Shown one piece after another: positions 30,333 to 38,480 of a stretch of DNA of 64,000 nt. Both the position numbers and the translations under genes were made by a program. Position 1 is the stretch's first letter. Every line of letters starts with the position of its first letter. Origin of the DNA: an uncultured Pseudomonadota bacterium. Lineage in GTDB: Bacteria > Myxococcota_A > UBA796 > GCA-2862545. The notes beneath the pieces are model-generated. The model searched no databases. It was not told where the DNA came from and was given only the letters and a program-made list of their open reading frames with translations. The stretch is taken from the NCBI GenBank assembly GCA_913061235.1, contig CAJXTB010000003.1:248001-312000 (forward strand). The letters run 5' to 3'.

Positions 30333-31361
30333 ATGTTCAGCGCAGTCCTTGGGCTTTTTAGCCAGGATCTCGCGGTAGATCTCGGTACATCCGAGACGCG
30401 AATCCACCAACGTGGCACCGGTCTGGTATGCCGCGAACCTTCCGTGATTGCAGTCCATACGGACCGCAACGGTCACCGTCGTGTGGCCGCTGTTGGCTCG
30501 GAGGCTGTTCCCATGATCGGGCGCACACCCGCCGATCTTCAAGCGGTGCAGCCCGTTCAACATGGGCATGTTGTCGACTTTGAGGTCGCTGAGGCCTTGC
30601 TGACGCATCTGGTCCGTCAAGTCCACGGCCGGAACCAGTGGGTTGCTCCCAAGATGGTCTTGGCCACCCCATGGGGTGCCACGGACATGGAGCGCCGAGC
30701 GCTTCGTGAGAGCTGTGAGACATCGGGGGCACGCGTCGTACACATGGTGGACCGTCCGCTTGCTGCGGCATTCGGAGCCGACCTGCCCGTGGAGAAGGCA
30801 ACCGGCAACTTGGTCGTCGACCTTGGCGCTGGAGAGGCGTCCATCGCGCTGATGTCACTGTGCAAGGTTGTGGCACACCAATCGGTTCCAGGGGGTGGCA
30901 ACGCCGTTGACATCGCCATCATGCGCATGGTGCGCGACCGCTACAACCTAACCATTGGCCGCTCTACCGCAGAGCGCCTGAAGCTAGAGTTGGCCGACGC
31001 CAGCGGACGCGGCGACAAAAAGACCAGTGAAGCCAAGGGACGCTGCGGACTCGCAGGCATTCCTCGCGCCGTCACTGTGACTGGAGCCGACATTGCCGAC
31101 GCGCTGCAGCGTCCAGTCACCTCCCTTGTTCGCGGTATCCGCGCTGTGTTGGACCGCGTCCCCGCCGAGCTGGCCCGGGACGTCGCTGACCACGGGGTTG
31201 TCCTGGTGGGTGGCGGCGCTCGCCTACGAGGCCTCGAACGGGTCCTTCGTGAGGCCACTGGACTTCCGGTGGTTCGCGCAGAACATCCCGAATCGTGCGT
31301 CATTCACGGTGCCGGACGCATTCTCGACGAGCTCGATCTGCTGGACGCCGTTGCATGCTGA
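30333..31361 (+). CDS. mreB: Rod shape-determining actin homolog MreB (divergent)
   Basis: The protein has 342 residues, normal MreB length (about 345). Actin-fold landmarks are DLAVDLGTSETRI at the N-terminus, REPSVIAVHTD, VDFEVAEALLTHLVRQV, VVDLGAGEASIALMSL, VPGGGNAVDIAIMRM and VLVGGGARLRGLERVL near the C-terminus. The phosphate-2 loop has GAGEAS where canonical MreB has GGGTTE, and phosphate-1 has GTSET in place of GTANT, so nucleotide handling may be changed. It would form membrane filaments guiding side-wall peptidoglycan synthesis. It is first in mreB-mreC-mreD-mrdA-rodA, with its stop overlapping mreC. Confidence 0.9.
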   Translation: MFSAVLGLFSQDLAVDLGTSETRIHQRGTGLVCREPSVIAVHTDRNGHRRVAAVGSEAVPMIGRTPADLQAVQPVQHGHVVDFEVAEALLTHLVRQVHGRNQWVAPKMVLATPWGATDMERRALRESCETSGARVVHMVDRPLAAAFGADLPVEKATGNLVVDLGAGEASIALMSLCKVVAHQSVPGGGNAVDIAIMRMVRDRYNLTIGRSTAERLKLELADASGRGDKKTSEAKGRCGLAGIPRAVTVTGADIADALQRPVTSLVRGIRAVLDRVPAELARDVADHGVVLVGGGARLRGLERVLREATGLPVVRAEHPESCVIHGAGRILDELDLLDAVAC

Positions 31362-32257
31362 ACCCAAAGCGGACGTTCACACCACGCAAGCCGGGATTCA
31401 CGCCGGCCCCCCTGCCCCTGCGTCGTAAACCTACGCTTGTGCCTGTTGAGGAGCCCACACCGACCCGTCGCTTCACGGTGCTTCGACGAGCCCTCGCATT
31501 CGCTCTGGTCGTCGGCCTCTCGGTCGCTGTCGTTGCGTCCGCAAGCGGAACCCAAGCCTTCAAGTCGGCCACCGCAGGCGCACAAGAGTGGTTCGCGGTC
31601 CAGTCCGCAACCGCCGTCCAAGGGTGGGACCGTCATCTGGCCCAAGGCAAAGTGGTCGACCAGCTCGCTGCGATGACGCGTGAGCGAGACGCCCTTGCGC
31701 TTGAGGTCATGGAGCTACGCGCCGTTCAGCGCGAACACGGCCGTCTTGTCACCCTGTTGGACATGGCTGAAGGCCAAGGGCTCACCGGTGTGGCCGGACG
31801 GGTCATCGCTCGCCCCACAACCGGACGGGCCACCCTGCGCATCGACTCTGGCAGTGTTGTCGGCGTGGCGCTTGGCCAAGCGGTCGTCGCACACGATGGC
31901 CTCATTGGACAAGTCGTGGACGTTGGCCCCGAGTGGGCCGATGTTCTGCTCGCACGCGACCCACTGCACAGCGCGGCTGTTGTTGTGGAAGGCACCGAGG
32001 TTCACGGAACTCTACGCGGTACCGGCACTGACTTGCTCGTTGACCACGTTATTGCCGGCACCGACGTCCAACCTGGCGCTATCGTGCTCACAAGCGGAGA
32101 AGGCGACGTCTTCCCGATTGGAATCACCGTCGGAACGGTCGAGTACGTCTCCCGGTCTACCGGTCCACTTCTGCACATTGAAGTGACGCCAGCCTCGCGT
32201 CCGGCGCTACTGGCCGAAGTGTTCGTGGTTCGCCACCAACAGGCGCCAGAGCTGTGA
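31355..32257 (+). CDS. mreC: Rod shape-determining protein MreC
   Basis: The protein has 300 residues. A basic cytoplasmic tail is followed by one membrane helix (ALAFALVVGLSVAVVASAS), a coiled coil (QLAAMTRERDALALEVMEL) and the MreC beta domain (GRVIARPTTGRATLRIDSG, VGVALGQAVVAHDGLIGQV, LLVDHVIAG, VLTSGEGDVFPIGITVG). This matches the family throughout. It links MreB filaments to periplasmic PBP2 in the elongasome. The ATG overlaps the mreB stop by 7 bp, and mreD starts at its stop (GTGA). Confidence 0.93.
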   Translation: MLNPKRTFTPRKPGFTPAPLPLRRKPTLVPVEEPTPTRRFTVLRRALAFALVVGLSVAVVASASGTQAFKSATAGAQEWFAVQSATAVQGWDRHLAQGKVVDQLAAMTRERDALALEVMELRAVQREHGRLVTLLDMAEGQGLTGVAGRVIARPTTGRATLRIDSGSVVGVALGQAVVAHDGLIGQVVDVGPEWADVLLARDPLHSAAVVVEGTEVHGTLRGTGTDLLVDHVIAGTDVQPGAIVLTSGEGDVFPIGITVGTVEYVSRSTGPLLHIEVTPASRPALLAEVFVVRHQQAPEL

Positions 32258-32694
32258 TTCTCGGCGCTGCCCTCGCCGCACTTGCTTGGCTCGTCGCATC
32301 GGCGTCGGGACTCCCCATCGATCCGTTCCTACCTGTGGTTATCGCCCTTGGTCTACACCGTGAGTGGCCCAACTGGGCACGCGTTGTCCTCGCCATTGCG
32401 TTGGCCCCTCTCGCCGCAGCCGCCTGCGGAGATGTCGCAGCAGAGCGGGTTGCGGTCTACGCTGTAGCGGTGATGGGCTCGGTCAATCTGTCCGACTGGT
32501 TCGACGACGGTGTCGTCACCCGAACAGGGTTCGCCGCCTGCGCATTGACCGCTGTGTTGGTCGTGCGCGAGGTCATGCACTGGGCTGGCTCCATGCCACA
32601 GGGCAGTGACTCGCTCGTGTCCATCGCCGCGACCGTTGCATGGGTCGCTATCCACGCAGCCCTGTGCCTAGTGCTTGCTCGGAGGCGGCCATGA
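32254..32694 (+). CDS. mreD: MreD-like membrane protein
   Basis: The product has 146 residues with GTG start overlapping mreC's stop. It is a small polytopic membrane protein with four or five hydrophobic helices, and sequence similarity to MreD is weak, as is normal for that family. The call rests mainly on size, topology and position between mreC and mrdA. Its stop overlaps the mrdA ATG. Confidence 0.8.
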   Translation: MILGAALAALAWLVASASGLPIDPFLPVVIALGLHREWPNWARVVLAIALAPLAAAACGDVAAERVAVYAVAVMGSVNLSDWFDDGVVTRTGFAACALTAVLVVREVMHWAGSMPQGSDSLVSIAATVAWVAIHAALCLVLARRRP

Positions 32695-34562
32695 ACACGA
32701 TTGGAACCAGGCTTCCGTGGTTAGCAGGCATCATGGTTCTCGGATTTGTCGCCCTACAAGCGCGACTCGCCACGCTGCACTTGGACGCATCCGTCTCTGC
32801 CGTCGCGGTCGACAATGCGCTGAGCACCCGCCGACTCGATGCCCCACGCGGCCGAATCCTAGACCGCCGTGGCGAGATTCTCGCAGACGTCCGCCCGACC
32901 ATCGATCTACGAATTCGTCCTCACTATGTTGAGGACACCGAAGCTCTGCGTCTCACCCTGATGCCACGCCTGTCCGAGGCAGAGCTCGAGCGCTACGACG
33001 ACGCCATGCTCTCTGAAGGCTGGGACAGACGACGCGCATGGGTCATTGCACCCGACGTAGACCGGGCGACGCGCGCTTGGGTCTCTGGCAACCGCCCATT
33101 CTTAGCGGGCGTTGACTTGGGTGCCTCGCAACAGCGCGAATACCCCCTCGGCGGAATCGCCCCTCACGCGATTGGCTACGTCGCAGAAGTGACCGGGGAC
33201 GACCTTCTTCGCCTGGACCGCAGCCGATACCGTGCCGGGGATTACACCGGTCGCCAGGGTATTGAACGGCTCTTAGAAGATGAGCTCCGAGGCGTACCCG
33301 GCATTGATGCCACGCTCACCACATCTGTCGGGGGCCGGGCTCGCGGCTCTGGGCCGTGGTTTGACCGCCTCACCACGCTGGCCAACAACTGGGACGTGCC
33401 GGTTCGTGGCGGCGGCGACATCACACTGACTCTCGACCAGAACCTTCAGGCCGTCGCTGAAGCCTCAATGGACGACCGCCGCGGCGCTGTCGTGATGATG
33501 GACATCCACAGTGGTGCAGTGCTCGCCTACGTCTCCAGCCCAGACTTTGAGCCGGGCGAGCTGGTCGACGGGATCAGCCGTTCCCAATGGCGCGGCCTGA
33601 TCGGTGACCCTGCAAATCCGCTGATGGACCGCGTGTCCCGCGGCCTGTACCCACCCGCCTCTACGTTCAAGATGGTGACAGCTGCGGCTGCCCTTGAAGC
33701 CGGCATCTCCGAGAACCACACGGTTCGCTGCACCGGCCGCACCCAGATCGGAAACCGGAGCTTCAAGTGCTGGAAGCGCGGCGGACACGGCATCGTCAAC
33801 CTATCGAGCGCTCTTGCAGGTTCCTGTGACGCTTGGTTTTACGACGTCGGTATCGAGGTAGGCCATGTCGCTATTGCCGACGCCGCTCGTCGACTCGGCT
33901 TTGGCTCCCGGACCGGTCTCGCCCTCAATGGCGAGCGCGCAGGGCTGCTTCCATCCGATTCGTGGATGCGCGAGCGCCACGGAACGCCCTGGACCATGGG
34001 AGACACAGCCAGTGCCGCCATCGGCCAGAGCATCACCCAGACCACGCCACTGCAGCTCGCTGTGATGACGTCGACCATCGCCGCTGGAGGCATGCGTCCG
34101 TCGCCCTACATCGTTGAGTCTGTGACCCGTCCCGACGGCACCACTGCCCGAATTGGCGGCCAGCGGGCGGCTGTTGACTCTGGTTTCTCGCCGGAGATCT
34201 GGGCGGCCATCCAAGCCGGTATGGAGCGTGTGGTTGACCGCGGAACCGGTCGTGGCGTGCGAACCGAGGGACTGCCGATGGCGGGCAAGACGGGCACCGC
34301 ACAGGTGGTCAGCGGCGCGCTCAAGAAACTGCGTCCGGGCTACGACACAGAAGACCACGCATTGTTCGTCGCATATGCCCCGACAGAAGACCCCCAGGTC
34401 GCCATCTCCGTCATTGTTGAGCATGCCGGTGGTGGCAGCACGCACGCAGCGCCTGTCGCACGCGATGTCCTAGTCGCCTGGGCCATTGGCGAAGGTATTC
34501 TACCAGACCCCGAGATTCTGCTGGAAGAAGCAGAGGTTGCAGACGCGGGAGTCCAGCCATGA
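32691..34562 (+). CDS. mrdA: Penicillin-binding protein 2, elongation transpeptidase
   Basis: The protein has 623 residues with GGAGG before the ATG. One membrane helix (LPWLAGIMVLGFVALQARL) is followed by the PBP dimerisation domain (DAPRGRILDRRGEILAD) and the transpeptidase domain with PASTFKMVTA (active Ser), SCDAWFYDVG (SxN-type motif) and MAGKTGTAQ (KTG). It crosslinks peptidoglycan in side-wall growth with RodA and MreC. Stop and start overlap rodA by 4 bp. Confidence 0.95.
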   Translation: MNTIGTRLPWLAGIMVLGFVALQARLATLHLDASVSAVAVDNALSTRRLDAPRGRILDRRGEILADVRPTIDLRIRPHYVEDTEALRLTLMPRLSEAELERYDDAMLSEGWDRRRAWVIAPDVDRATRAWVSGNRPFLAGVDLGASQQREYPLGGIAPHAIGYVAEVTGDDLLRLDRSRYRAGDYTGRQGIERLLEDELRGVPGIDATLTTSVGGRARGSGPWFDRLTTLANNWDVPVRGGGDITLTLDQNLQAVAEASMDDRRGAVVMMDIHSGAVLAYVSSPDFEPGELVDGISRSQWRGLIGDPANPLMDRVSRGLYPPASTFKMVTAAAALEAGISENHTVRCTGRTQIGNRSFKCWKRGGHGIVNLSSALAGSCDAWFYDVGIEVGHVAIADAARRLGFGSRTGLALNGERAGLLPSDSWMRERHGTPWTMGDTASAAIGQSITQTTPLQLAVMTSTIAAGGMRPSPYIVESVTRPDGTTARIGGQRAAVDSGFSPEIWAAIQAGMERVVDRGTGRGVRTEGLPMAGKTGTAQVVSGALKKLRPGYDTEDHALFVAYAPTEDPQVAISVIVEHAGGGSTHAAPVARDVLVAWAIGEGILPDPEILLEEAEVADAGVQP

Positions 34563-35689
34563 AGCCCTGGATTCCACTGGCGATTGCGGCACTCGCTACC
34601 GGAGTAGGCCTCGCGAACCTGGCCTCTGCGAGCGCCGGACTCAACGGCGAACTCGGCCGCGCGTTCAATACCCAAGCCGTCAGCGCTCTGGTTGCCATTG
34701 GTGTTGGACTTGCAGCAAGCCGCGTGTCTCTGGACACCTACAAGCGCCTAGCCCTGCCCGCATGGGCCATTGGCTGCGCTGGACTCGTCGTCGTGCTCAT
34801 TATGGGTGCTGTCGGCGGTGGCGCGCGCTCGTGGCTCCTTCTCGGCGGAAGCAGCTTTCAGCCTTCCGAGGCCATGAAGGTCTTGGTCCCGCTGGCACTT
34901 GCAGCTGAGCTGTCGACGCCACGCCACTCCAAGGTGACCCGTGTCCTCGTGGTCTCCGCGCTCATCAACATTCCAGTGGCTCTCATTGGCATGCAGCCCG
35001 ACATGGGTGCGGTGATGCTCATCACCCTGGGCTCCGCGACCATTCTGTGGCTGGCCGGCCTAAAGACGCGCTGGTTTGTAGGCGCCGGAGTCGCAGGACT
35101 TCTCGCCGCACCGATTGCCTGGGCCAGCTTGTTTCCGTACCAACAAGAGCGCATTCTCACCTTCTTGGACCCCATGCGCGACCCCTCGGGAAGCGGCTAC
35201 CAAACCCTACAGAGCCAGTATGCAGTGGCCGCCGGGGGCTGGAAAGGAACGGGCTGGTTCGCTGGAACACAAGGCCGTCTGGGCTTCCTACCCGAGCACG
35301 AGACCGACTTCATCTTGGCCGTACTTGCTGAAGAATGGGGTGTGGCCGGTGCAAGCGTGGCATTGGTCTTGCTCTTCGCGCTTGTGTTCGTTGGGCTGTA
35401 TATCGCCGGCAAGACCAAGCATCGCTTCACCGCTCTGCTCGCTGCGGGCCTTGGTGGGCAGCTGTTCTGGCAGGTCTTGGTCAACGCCGGCGGCGTACTC
35501 GGTATTGTTCCGCTGACCGGCGTTACCCTGCCGTTCTTGTCACGCGGCGGCAGTAGCCTGTTGATTGCCTGGGCCACGATTGGGCTGCTCATGGCTTGTG
35601 CCGGCACCCTGGGCCATGGACGCGCCTTGCTACGTGACCCCGTCGCAATGCGATTGGTACGACGCCCCGCAAAACCTGCCGCTTCTTAG
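34559..35689 (+). CDS. rodA: RodA peptidoglycan polymerase (SEDS family)
   Basis: The protein has 376 residues with about ten membrane segments. Family features are GGGARSWLLLGGSSFQPSEAMK, QPDMGAVMLITL, the catalytic loop region LDPMRDPSGSGYQTLQSQYAV, GWFAGTQGRLGFLPEHETDFI, and GVTLPFLSRGGSSLL. It is the glycan polymerase partner of PBP2. It closes the mre operon, and the next gene converges on it across a palindromic repeat. Confidence 0.96.
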   Translation: MKPWIPLAIAALATGVGLANLASASAGLNGELGRAFNTQAVSALVAIGVGLAASRVSLDTYKRLALPAWAIGCAGLVVVLIMGAVGGGARSWLLLGGSSFQPSEAMKVLVPLALAAELSTPRHSKVTRVLVVSALINIPVALIGMQPDMGAVMLITLGSATILWLAGLKTRWFVGAGVAGLLAAPIAWASLFPYQQERILTFLDPMRDPSGSGYQTLQSQYAVAAGGWKGTGWFAGTQGRLGFLPEHETDFILAVLAEEWGVAGASVALVLLFALVFVGLYIAGKTKHRFTALLAAGLGGQLFWQVLVNAGGVLGIVPLTGVTLPFLSRGGSSLLIAWATIGLLMACAGTLGHGRALLRDPVAMRLVRRPAKPAAS

Positions 35690-35734
35690 CGCAAGTGCGC
35701 GCTGCGGCGATTGCGGAGGTCTCGGCGATGCGGG

Positions 35735-35780
35735 AGGTCAGCTGTCAGCTGACAGCTGACCACTGATGGCTGATCGCTCT
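35735..35780. repeat. Intergenic island B: heptamers around a 24-bp perfect palindrome
   Basis: Between the convergent stops of rodA and the lipoprotein gene lies a 24-bp perfect palindrome (35737-35760) built from CTGTCAG/CTGACAG heptamers. It is followed by degenerate heptamers (CTGACCA, CTGATGG, CTGATCG). It may serve as a bidirectional terminator and belongs with islands A (22457) and C (40332). Confidence 0.75.
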
Positions 35781-37793
35781 CTAGTCTACGTCGCCCAACG
35801 GGTTCGGAACCCGGTAGACCGTGGGACCACCGTCCGTATCCGTACTGTTCAGAATCGCCGATGTCTGAAGCGCTACGACCTCGCCATCTGGCGCAATCTG
35901 GGGCTCTGTGACGTCGTCGGTTGCTGGGTTTCCGTCTTCGTCGACGCTGACACGGGCAACGGCCAAGGTGGCGACGTCGACTACCCAGGCTTCGACAACA
36001 GCGGGTGTTGCGGTACTCCACTCGTCCGTTGTGAAGACCACGAAGGCACCGTCTGCCGACACATCGCCTTCGACTACGTTGACCGCCTGGTCTCCGTCAG
36101 CATTGAGCGACACGAGTCGGGTCACAGCACGGCCACCCGACACGTCGGTCAAGAACAAGCTGCCATCACCTAGCCACAGGACATCGTCACCTTCCGCGGT
36201 CACACCGAGCACTTCGACCGTTGTTGGAAGCGTGTCGTTGGGCAGCAAGGAGACCAGAATGTACGACGACTCACCGGTGTAGCGGTCATCTCCGTCGGGG
36301 TCGCGGTCTGCCAAGTACACCGACTCAACGGTGTCGGAGTCGAACTCGGTGAGCGACGTTGGGGTCACAAAGGCGAGGAACTGGCCGGTTTTGTCGAACT
36401 CTGGCGAGCGCGCGTCCGCCAGGAAGTCAAACGGAACCGGCGAGTTGTTGCGCAGGTCCATGACACGCAGCGTATCTTCCGTCACCGCCGCGACCCACTG
36501 GCCATTTCCAGACAGTGCCGGGTTGGTCGTAGCCGGGGCGTTGTTGTCGAACCGCAGCAGAACCGCAGGCTCCAAAGAGTCCGGGAAGAACTTGACGATA
36601 GCGACTTCGGTATCCGCCACATCACCAATCAGGTTGTCCGCCTGAGTCTCAAAGACGGCGAAGTTGCCGACGTCTGCCACGCGTGGAGCCGTTGAGCTTC
36701 CGTCACCCGCGACGCCATCCAACGTAGCGGACAGCAGGACGTAGTCCGTGCGTGCGCGTTCAGCTCCGGGCTCTTGCGGACGCGCGCGGAACCAGACTTG
36801 CTCCAAGCCATTGCGCACTTCGGTCAGAACGGTCTGGCAAGCGCCTTCGTCCCACACCATCAACGCGTCCGTCTCAGTCTCGCTCTCAAACTCAGCCGAG
36901 ATGACCGCGTCACCGTCTGGCTCTGGACACAGGTCGGGCACATCTATGGGGTCAATGATGATGGCTTCTTCGTAGCACTCAACGGCGCGGAATTCGCGCA
37001 GCTGGATGGCACCACCGTCTCCGGTCCACTGGAAGGTGACGGTCGCAGAGGCCTCTGCAGGTCCATCATCGATACAGGTCCAGGTCATGGCCCCACCGAG
37101 CCGCTGATCTGGGTTCATCTGAGCCAGAGCTTGGGTACCGGGGGATGCGACGAGAGGGCGCGAGCCGCCGCCGATCTGAACGCCGAACAACTCGTCCGCT
37201 GTGCGGTTGACGAAGGCGGAAGAGCCCGACATGAACTCTTCTTCCAGCTCCACCTCTGGCACCTCGACCAACACTCGGTCCTTGTCACCGAGGTTCGATT
37301 GTAGGCCGGGGCGTGTGATGGCCTCGTGGGCCACCCAAATATATCCGCCGCCGTCGACTTCAATCGTGATCTCAGCGACAACCGCGTCATTGTCGACATC
37401 TGTACGGGTGAGCGACGGGCGACTGCGTTCGTCATCTTGTTTGGCAAGGGTCCAGCCATCGACGGCGGTCAGCATGCTGTCCACGCGAAGCGCTGCCGTT
37501 TGCTCGGTCGTCAGTGAGAACGTCAGCGTTGCCGGCGTCAGAAACTCGACGTCATGCGGCAAGATCTCAAGAACTGGCGCAACGGGACCTTGCTCGCGAC
37601 CGTCTTTGCCGAGCTTGCCGTCGCCCACAATGCGGAAGACCATCTCAGTGTCTTGCGCGAGAGCACCATTAGGAATGGACAGCTCTGCGCCGCCCGCTTC
37701 AAGCGTGGTCAGCGCTGTTGCGCGAACTTCCACCGCTTCACCGGGCAAACCACAGGCGGAAACTAGGAACAACAGACCAAGGGGTAGACGCAT
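35781..37793 (-). CDS. Large lipoprotein with C-terminal TolB/WD40-like beta-propeller
   Basis: The protein has 670 residues from the ATG with GGAGG upstream; a longer frame exists to 37886. Lipobox is LVSAC-GLP. The N-terminal half has a ZU5-like beta region (ELSIPNGALAQDTEMVFRIVG) and other all-beta sequence. The C-terminal half has repeated blades (NPALSGNGQWVAAVTEDTLRVMDL, SPEFDKTGQFLAFVTP, DVSADGAFVVFTTD, PQIAPDGEVVALQTS) typical of a PD40/TolB propeller. It should be a surface or periplasmic scaffold protein. It lies 22 bp downstream of the CoaB-like gene on the same strand. Confidence 0.75.
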   Translation of the reverse strand: MRLPLGLLFLVSACGLPGEAVEVRATALTTLEAGGAELSIPNGALAQDTEMVFRIVGDGKLGKDGREQGPVAPVLEILPHDVEFLTPATLTFSLTTEQTAALRVDSMLTAVDGWTLAKQDDERSRPSLTRTDVDNDAVVAEITIEVDGGGYIWVAHEAITRPGLQSNLGDKDRVLVEVPEVELEEEFMSGSSAFVNRTADELFGVQIGGGSRPLVASPGTQALAQMNPDQRLGGAMTWTCIDDGPAEASATVTFQWTGDGGAIQLREFRAVECYEEAIIIDPIDVPDLCPEPDGDAVISAEFESETETDALMVWDEGACQTVLTEVRNGLEQVWFRARPQEPGAERARTDYVLLSATLDGVAGDGSSTAPRVADVGNFAVFETQADNLIGDVADTEVAIVKFFPDSLEPAVLLRFDNNAPATTNPALSGNGQWVAAVTEDTLRVMDLRNNSPVPFDFLADARSPEFDKTGQFLAFVTPTSLTEFDSDTVESVYLADRDPDGDDRYTGESSYILVSLLPNDTLPTTVEVLGVTAEGDDVLWLGDGSLFLTDVSGGRAVTRLVSLNADGDQAVNVVEGDVSADGAFVVFTTDEWSTATPAVVEAWVVDVATLAVARVSVDEDGNPATDDVTEPQIAPDGEVVALQTSAILNSTDTDGGPTVYRVPNPLGDVD

Positions 37794-37815
37794 AAGACCT
37801 CCGACGGCCTGCACC

Positions 37816-38445
37816 CTACCCCGCTGCTTCTTCGGTCGCCGCAAGGTGCTCGACAAGACGCGCAACAGCGGCATTTCGCTCGTCAAACCACTCAGTCTGC
37901 TCGCTCACAATCGCAACACCGTGCGTCAGACGCCCGAGCACGTTGGCAAACACACGCGTGGACCCCGTACGAGTGCGTTGTTTGCTAGCGATCTGCACGA
38001 GCTCGTCGTTCGTGGTCTCTGGACTCGCTGCCTTGAAGGTCACCAAGTCCCCCATCAGACCCCAGCCCCGAATGCGGTCAGCAATCTTTGGGGTGCGAAC
38101 CAACTCCAACACCAGACGGTCGAGGCCCGAGGGAATCTTCGCGGTCTGGGTCTCGGCCATCTCATAGTCCCCAACGGCACACGCATGCACGACTGAGCCG
38201 CTGGGATTGGCACGAACCCACGTTTCCATTCGTGCCATCAAGTCCCGTGTAGAGCCGTACTCCTCACTCTGGATGTCCGGGGCGCGTAGACAGGCCTCTG
38301 CGGAACCGAGAAGATGCACCTTCACACCGCGCGCCAACAGGTCGCGTGCGATACCCACGCCGGTGCGTCCGGAGGACCGAGCGGTGAGCAACCGAACAGC
38401 ATCCAGCGGATTTCGGGTTGCCCCAGCGGTAATCAGGACGGCCAT
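37816..38445 (-). CDS. CoaB-like phosphopantothenate-cysteine ligase domain protein
   Basis: The protein has 209 residues, ATG with AAGGAG upstream. It matches the DFP/CoaB domain: VLITAGATRNPLDAVRLLTARSSGRTGV at the N-terminus, HACAVGDYEM for the catalytic region, KIPSGLDRLVLELVRTPKI, FKAAS near the nucleotide site, and VFANVLG. In most bacteria CoaB is fused to CoaC in one 400-residue protein; here only the ligase half is present. It would join phosphopantothenate with cysteine on the coenzyme A pathway. The CoaC partner is not in this window. Confidence 0.85.
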   Translation of the reverse strand: MAVLITAGATRNPLDAVRLLTARSSGRTGVGIARDLLARGVKVHLLGSAEACLRAPDIQSEEYGSTRDLMARMETWVRANPSGSVVHACAVGDYEMAETQTAKIPSGLDRLVLELVRTPKIADRIRGWGLMGDLVTFKAASPETTNDELVQIASKQRTRTGSTRVFANVLGRLTHGVAIVSEQTEWFDERNAAVARLVEHLAATEEAAG

Positions 38446-38480
38446 CTGTACTCCTTTCAAGTCTAGGGGCGGACAGTAAC

